Assembly: GCA_050701115.1 (NCBI GenBank) | Contig: JBOHER010000136.1 | Coordinates: 1 to 23,568 of the forward strand | From: JBOHER01 sp050701115 | Lineage (GTDB): Bacteria; Actinomycetota; Actinomycetes; Mycobacteriales; Pseudonocardiaceae | Direction: 5' to 3' | DNA length: 23,568 bases | In this document: positions 21,386 through 23,568 of the stretch, piece by piece | Layout of the letters: the number at the start of each line of letters is the position of its first letter | Numbering within the stretch: the stretch's first letter is position 1 | Notes under the pieces: model-generated | Told to the model about the DNA's origin: nothing | Seen by the model: the letters and a program-made list of their open reading frames with translations, nothing else | Database searches by the model: none | Position numbers and translations under genes: made by a program

Positions 21386-22891
21386 ATGACCCTCTCCGAT
21401 TTGTACCTGGTGCTGCTGGCAGGCGGCCTGGTGTTGCTGGCCAGCATCGCCGCCGCCCGAGCCGCCGTTCGGCTCGGTCTGCCCAGTCTGCTGCTCTTCC
21501 TCGCCCTCGGTGTCGTGATCGGCGAGGACGTACTCGGAGTGGAATTCGATGATGCCCAGCTGGCACAGAATCTGGGTACCGCGGCGCTGGCCGTGATCCT
21601 GGTCGAAGGCGGCCTGACCACCCGGTGGTCCGATGTACGGAGGGTGCTGGCGCCTGCTGGGGTGCTCGCCACCGCCGGGGTGGCCATCAGCGTGGCCGTC
21701 ACCGCCGCCGGGGCACATCTGCTGCTGGGGATGGACTGGCAGGTGGCGCTGCTGCTGGGGGCGATCGTGTCCTCCACCGACGCCGCCGCCGTGTTCGCGG
21801 TGCTGCGCACGCTGCCGGTGCCGCGGCGACTTGCCGGGTTGCTCGAGGCGGAGTCCGGGTTCAACGACGCGCCCACGGTCATTCTGGTGGTGCTGTTCTC
21901 CACCACCACGCTGCAGCAGGCCAACCCGGCCGGAATCGGTGTCAACCTCGTCTACCAGCTGGTGCTTGGTGCCCTGATCGGGTTGGGGGTGGGCAGACTC
22001 GGGGTCGCGGCAATGCGGCACGTCGCGCTACCCGCGTCCGGCCTCTACCCGCTGGCCACCTTCGGTCTCGGCATCGTCGCGTTCGCCGCCGCGGGTGCGG
22101 CCCAGGCCAGCGGGTTCATCGCCGCCTACCTGGCCGGGCTGGTGCTCGGCAACGCGGGCCTGCCGCACCGGGCGGCCACCAGTTCGTTCGCCGAGGGGCT
22201 GGGCTGGCTGGCGCAGATCGGCTTGTTCGTCCTGCTCGGTCTGCTCATCACGCCGAGCGACCTGCCCAGCCAGCTGCTGCCCGCACTGATCGTCGGCGGC
22301 GTACTGCTGCTGGTGGCCCGGCCCGCCTCCGTGCTGGCCTGCCTTGTCCCGTTCCGGATGCCGTGGCGACACCAGGTATTCCTGTCCTGGGCAGGACTAC
22401 GCGGCGCGGTGCCGATCGTGCTGGCCACCTTCCCCGTCGTCACCGGCGTGGCAGGCAGCGACCAGGTACTCGACATCGTGTTCGTGCTGGTCGCGATCTT
22501 CACCGTCGTGCAGGGACCGACGCTGCCCGCGCTGGCCCGCGCACTCCGCCTTGCTCCGCCCGATGTGGCGCGTGAGCTGCGGGTCGAGGTCGCGCCGCTG
22601 GACGTGCTCGACGCCGAACTGCTCACGCTCGTCATCCCACCCGGCTCTCGGCTGCACGGCGTCGTCCTGGTCGAGCTACGCCTCCCCGATCCCGCGGCGA
22701 TCACCTTGATCATCCGTCGTGGCCGGGCGTTCGTACCCCGACCCGACACCCGGCTGGCAACCGCCGACGAACTGCTCATCATCACCACCAGCGGCACCCG
22801 GCAGGCCGCCGAACGGCGGCTGCGAGCGGTCAGCCGCCGAGGGCGACTGGCCCGCTGGTTCGGCGAGCACGGGGACACCGACCCGATGTGA
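21386..22891 (+). CDS. CPA1-family K+(Na+)/H+ antiporter with TrkA-C-like domain
   Basis: A 501-residue membrane protein with 12 or more helices (about 1-390). Diagnostic stretches: VEGGLTTRW (73-81), AIVSSTDAAAVFAVLR (126-141, Asp132) and ESGFNDAP (156-163, Asn160-Asp161), the ND motif of electroneutral CPA1 exchangers. AGLRGAVPIVLA follows in a later helix. The C-terminal ~100 residues (EVAPLDVLDAELLTLVIPPGSRLHGV ... ADELLIITT) match a TrkA-C/RCK-C regulatory domain, as in CvrA/NhaP2-type potassium/proton antiporters; such domains often bind nucleotides such as c-di-AMP, not shown here. ATG 21386 has only GGGAC upstream. A strong hairpin follows the stop. Confidence 0.9.
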   Translation: MTLSDLYLVLLAGGLVLLASIAAARAAVRLGLPSLLLFLALGVVIGEDVLGVEFDDAQLAQNLGTAALAVILVEGGLTTRWSDVRRVLAPAGVLATAGVAISVAVTAAGAHLLLGMDWQVALLLGAIVSSTDAAAVFAVLRTLPVPRRLAGLLEAESGFNDAPTVILVVLFSTTTLQQANPAGIGVNLVYQLVLGALIGLGVGRLGVAAMRHVALPASGLYPLATFGLGIVAFAAAGAAQASGFIAAYLAGLVLGNAGLPHRAATSSFAEGLGWLAQIGLFVLLGLLITPSDLPSQLLPALIVGGVLLLVARPASVLACLVPFRMPWRHQVFLSWAGLRGAVPIVLATFPVVTGVAGSDQVLDIVFVLVAIFTVVQGPTLPALARALRLAPPDVARELRVEVAPLDVLDAELLTLVIPPGSRLHGVVLVELRLPDPAAITLIIRRGRAFVPRPDTRLATADELLIITTSGTRQAAERRLRAVSRRGRLARWFGEHGDTDPM

Positions 22892-22892
22892 T

Positions 22893-22931
22893 ACGGCCCG
22901 GCCGAGCAGCACTCGACCGGGCCGTTCTGTT
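22893..22931 (+). terminator. Terminator after the antiporter gene
   Basis: ACGGCCCGG (22893-22901) and CCGGGCCGT (22917-22925) form a perfect 9-bp stem with a 15-nt loop, followed by TCTGTT. It also lies downstream of the convergent SPFH-like gene. Confidence 0.75.
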
Positions 22932-22941
22932 TCGAAACCCG

Positions 22942-23568
22942 CTACCGCTGCGGCGGCGGGCCGGACGGTCCACCGGGTCCGGGTGGCTGCTGGCCATATC
23001 CCGGCGGTGGGCCGTAGGGGCTTTGCGGCCCCTGGGACGGGAAGGGGCCGGATGGCGGTTGCTGCGCACCGTAGGACGGCGGCAACTGCTGCGGCGGGGC
23101 CTGCTGTTCGGGCTGCTTGGCAGCGGGTGGCTCCTCCGGCTCCTCCTTGGCCAGTGCACTCGGGTCGCCCTTGAGCGAGGAGAGCACCGGGGGCACGCTG
23201 GCAGGCCCGGACAGCGGGCCGCCGACCTCCTTGCGTGCGACCGCCTCCGCCTCCCGAACCGCCTCGGCGACCTTCGGGTCGGTCGAGGTGTCAAACCAGC
23301 TGGCCACCTCGTCGTCGTCGAGGACAGGACGCTCGACGTCCTCCTTCGGCGGCTCGTACCGGAACACCCCATCCTCGCCAGGAGCGCCGAGCGCGCGGGC
23401 GAAACCTTCCAGCGCCTTGCCGTAGTCGGAGGGCACCATCCAGACCTTGTTTGCGTCGCCCTGCGCCATCTGTGGGAGCGTCTGCAAGTACTGGTAGGCG
23501 AGCACCTCTGGGGTCGGCTTGCTGGACTTGATCGAGGCGAATACCTTCTCGATCGCCTTGGCCTGACC
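22942..23568 (-). CDS. SPFH/band-7-like protein, C-terminal part (cut by window edge)
   Basis: The frame is open from the window edge, so the N-terminal SPFH domain lies outside; 208 residues are visible. KAIEKVFASIKSSKPTPEVLAYQYLQTLPQMAQGDANKVWMVPSDYGKALEGF is the end of the stomatin/flotillin-like region as in actinobacterial homologues (such as M. tuberculosis Rv1488). The region around PVLDDDEVASWFDTSTDPKVAEAVREAEAVARKEV may be a short helical linker. The last ~65 residues are a low-complexity tail rich in Pro, Gln, Gly and Ser (QSPYGPPPGYGQQPP). These proteins scaffold membrane microdomains. The function here is inferred from the family only. Confidence 0.75.
   Translation of the reverse strand, partial: GQAKAIEKVFASIKSSKPTPEVLAYQYLQTLPQMAQGDANKVWMVPSDYGKALEGFARALGAPGEDGVFRYEPPKEDVERPVLDDDEVASWFDTSTDPKVAEAVREAEAVARKEVGGPLSGPASVPPVLSSLKGDPSALAKEEPEEPPAAKQPEQQAPPQQLPPSYGAQQPPSGPFPSQGPQSPYGPPPGYGQQPPGPGGPSGPPPQR

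Noticed and set aside
1..23568. CRISPR arrays, rRNA or tRNA genes
   Set aside because: No regularly spaced repeats and no conserved RNA sequence were seen on either strand.

Overview
The window is GC-rich actinobacterial chromosome. The best lineage markers are RbpA (an actinobacterial RNA polymerase-binding protein), an Lnt/Ppm pair for polyprenol-phosphomannose and lipoprotein acylation, a resuscitation-promoting-factor-like secreted protein, an F420/PPOX-type flavin oxidoreductase and several genes that look leaderless. Gene content and protein style suggest a member of the Pseudonocardiaceae (Saccharomonospora/Amycolatopsis-like). The family assignment is inference, because no rRNA or other direct marker is present.

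Layout. 1-118: 3' end of an IS5-type transposase. 333-4589 (minus): a three-gene operon of lysine 2,3-aminomutase (kamA), an alkyl-DHAP-synthase-like FAD oxidase and a membrane-anchored/secreted SGNH hydrolase. 4742-8829 (plus): a YtcJ-like amidohydrolase, lnt and ppm, with an unusually long out-of-frame lnt/ppm overlap. 8890-9231 (minus): rbpA, preceded by an exact SigR/SigH-type promoter match. 9605-11032 (minus): a UMF1-type MFS protein. 11310-12026 (plus): an Rpf/transglycosylase-like secreted protein, convergent with a GDPD gene (12023-12808, minus) and sharing stop-codon bases with it. 12875-13918 (plus): a small zinc-finger protein and an AhpD-like protein, each associated with a related palindrome.

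13.9-18.7 kb looks like an accessory segment. It holds a regulator remnant, an arsR-HAD operon with an AT-rich promoter/operator, a possible broken membrane-protein gene, and a complete tyrosine recombinase divergent from a zinc-finger/coiled-coil protein. Two strong palindromes lie between the last two genes. The segment ends at a long near-perfect hairpin.

18732-20515 (minus): a DrrAB-type ABC exporter. 20839-21249 (minus): a PPOX-class oxidoreductase. 21386-22891 (plus): a CPA1-type K+(Na+)/H+ antiporter with a TrkA-C-like tail. 22942 to the window edge (minus): the C-terminal part of an SPFH/band-7-like protein with a Pro/Gln-rich tail.

The core blocks concern the cell envelope and stress: lipoprotein acylation, mannosyl-lipid precursor, cell-wall remodelling, lipid/drug export, ion homeostasis and transcription under redox stress. 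The parts most likely to hold something undescribed are the recombinase/coiled-coil pair with its palindromes, the kamA-FAD-SGNH operon, and the paired palindromes around the zinc-finger and AhpD-like genes. All functional calls come from reading motifs; no database search was run.
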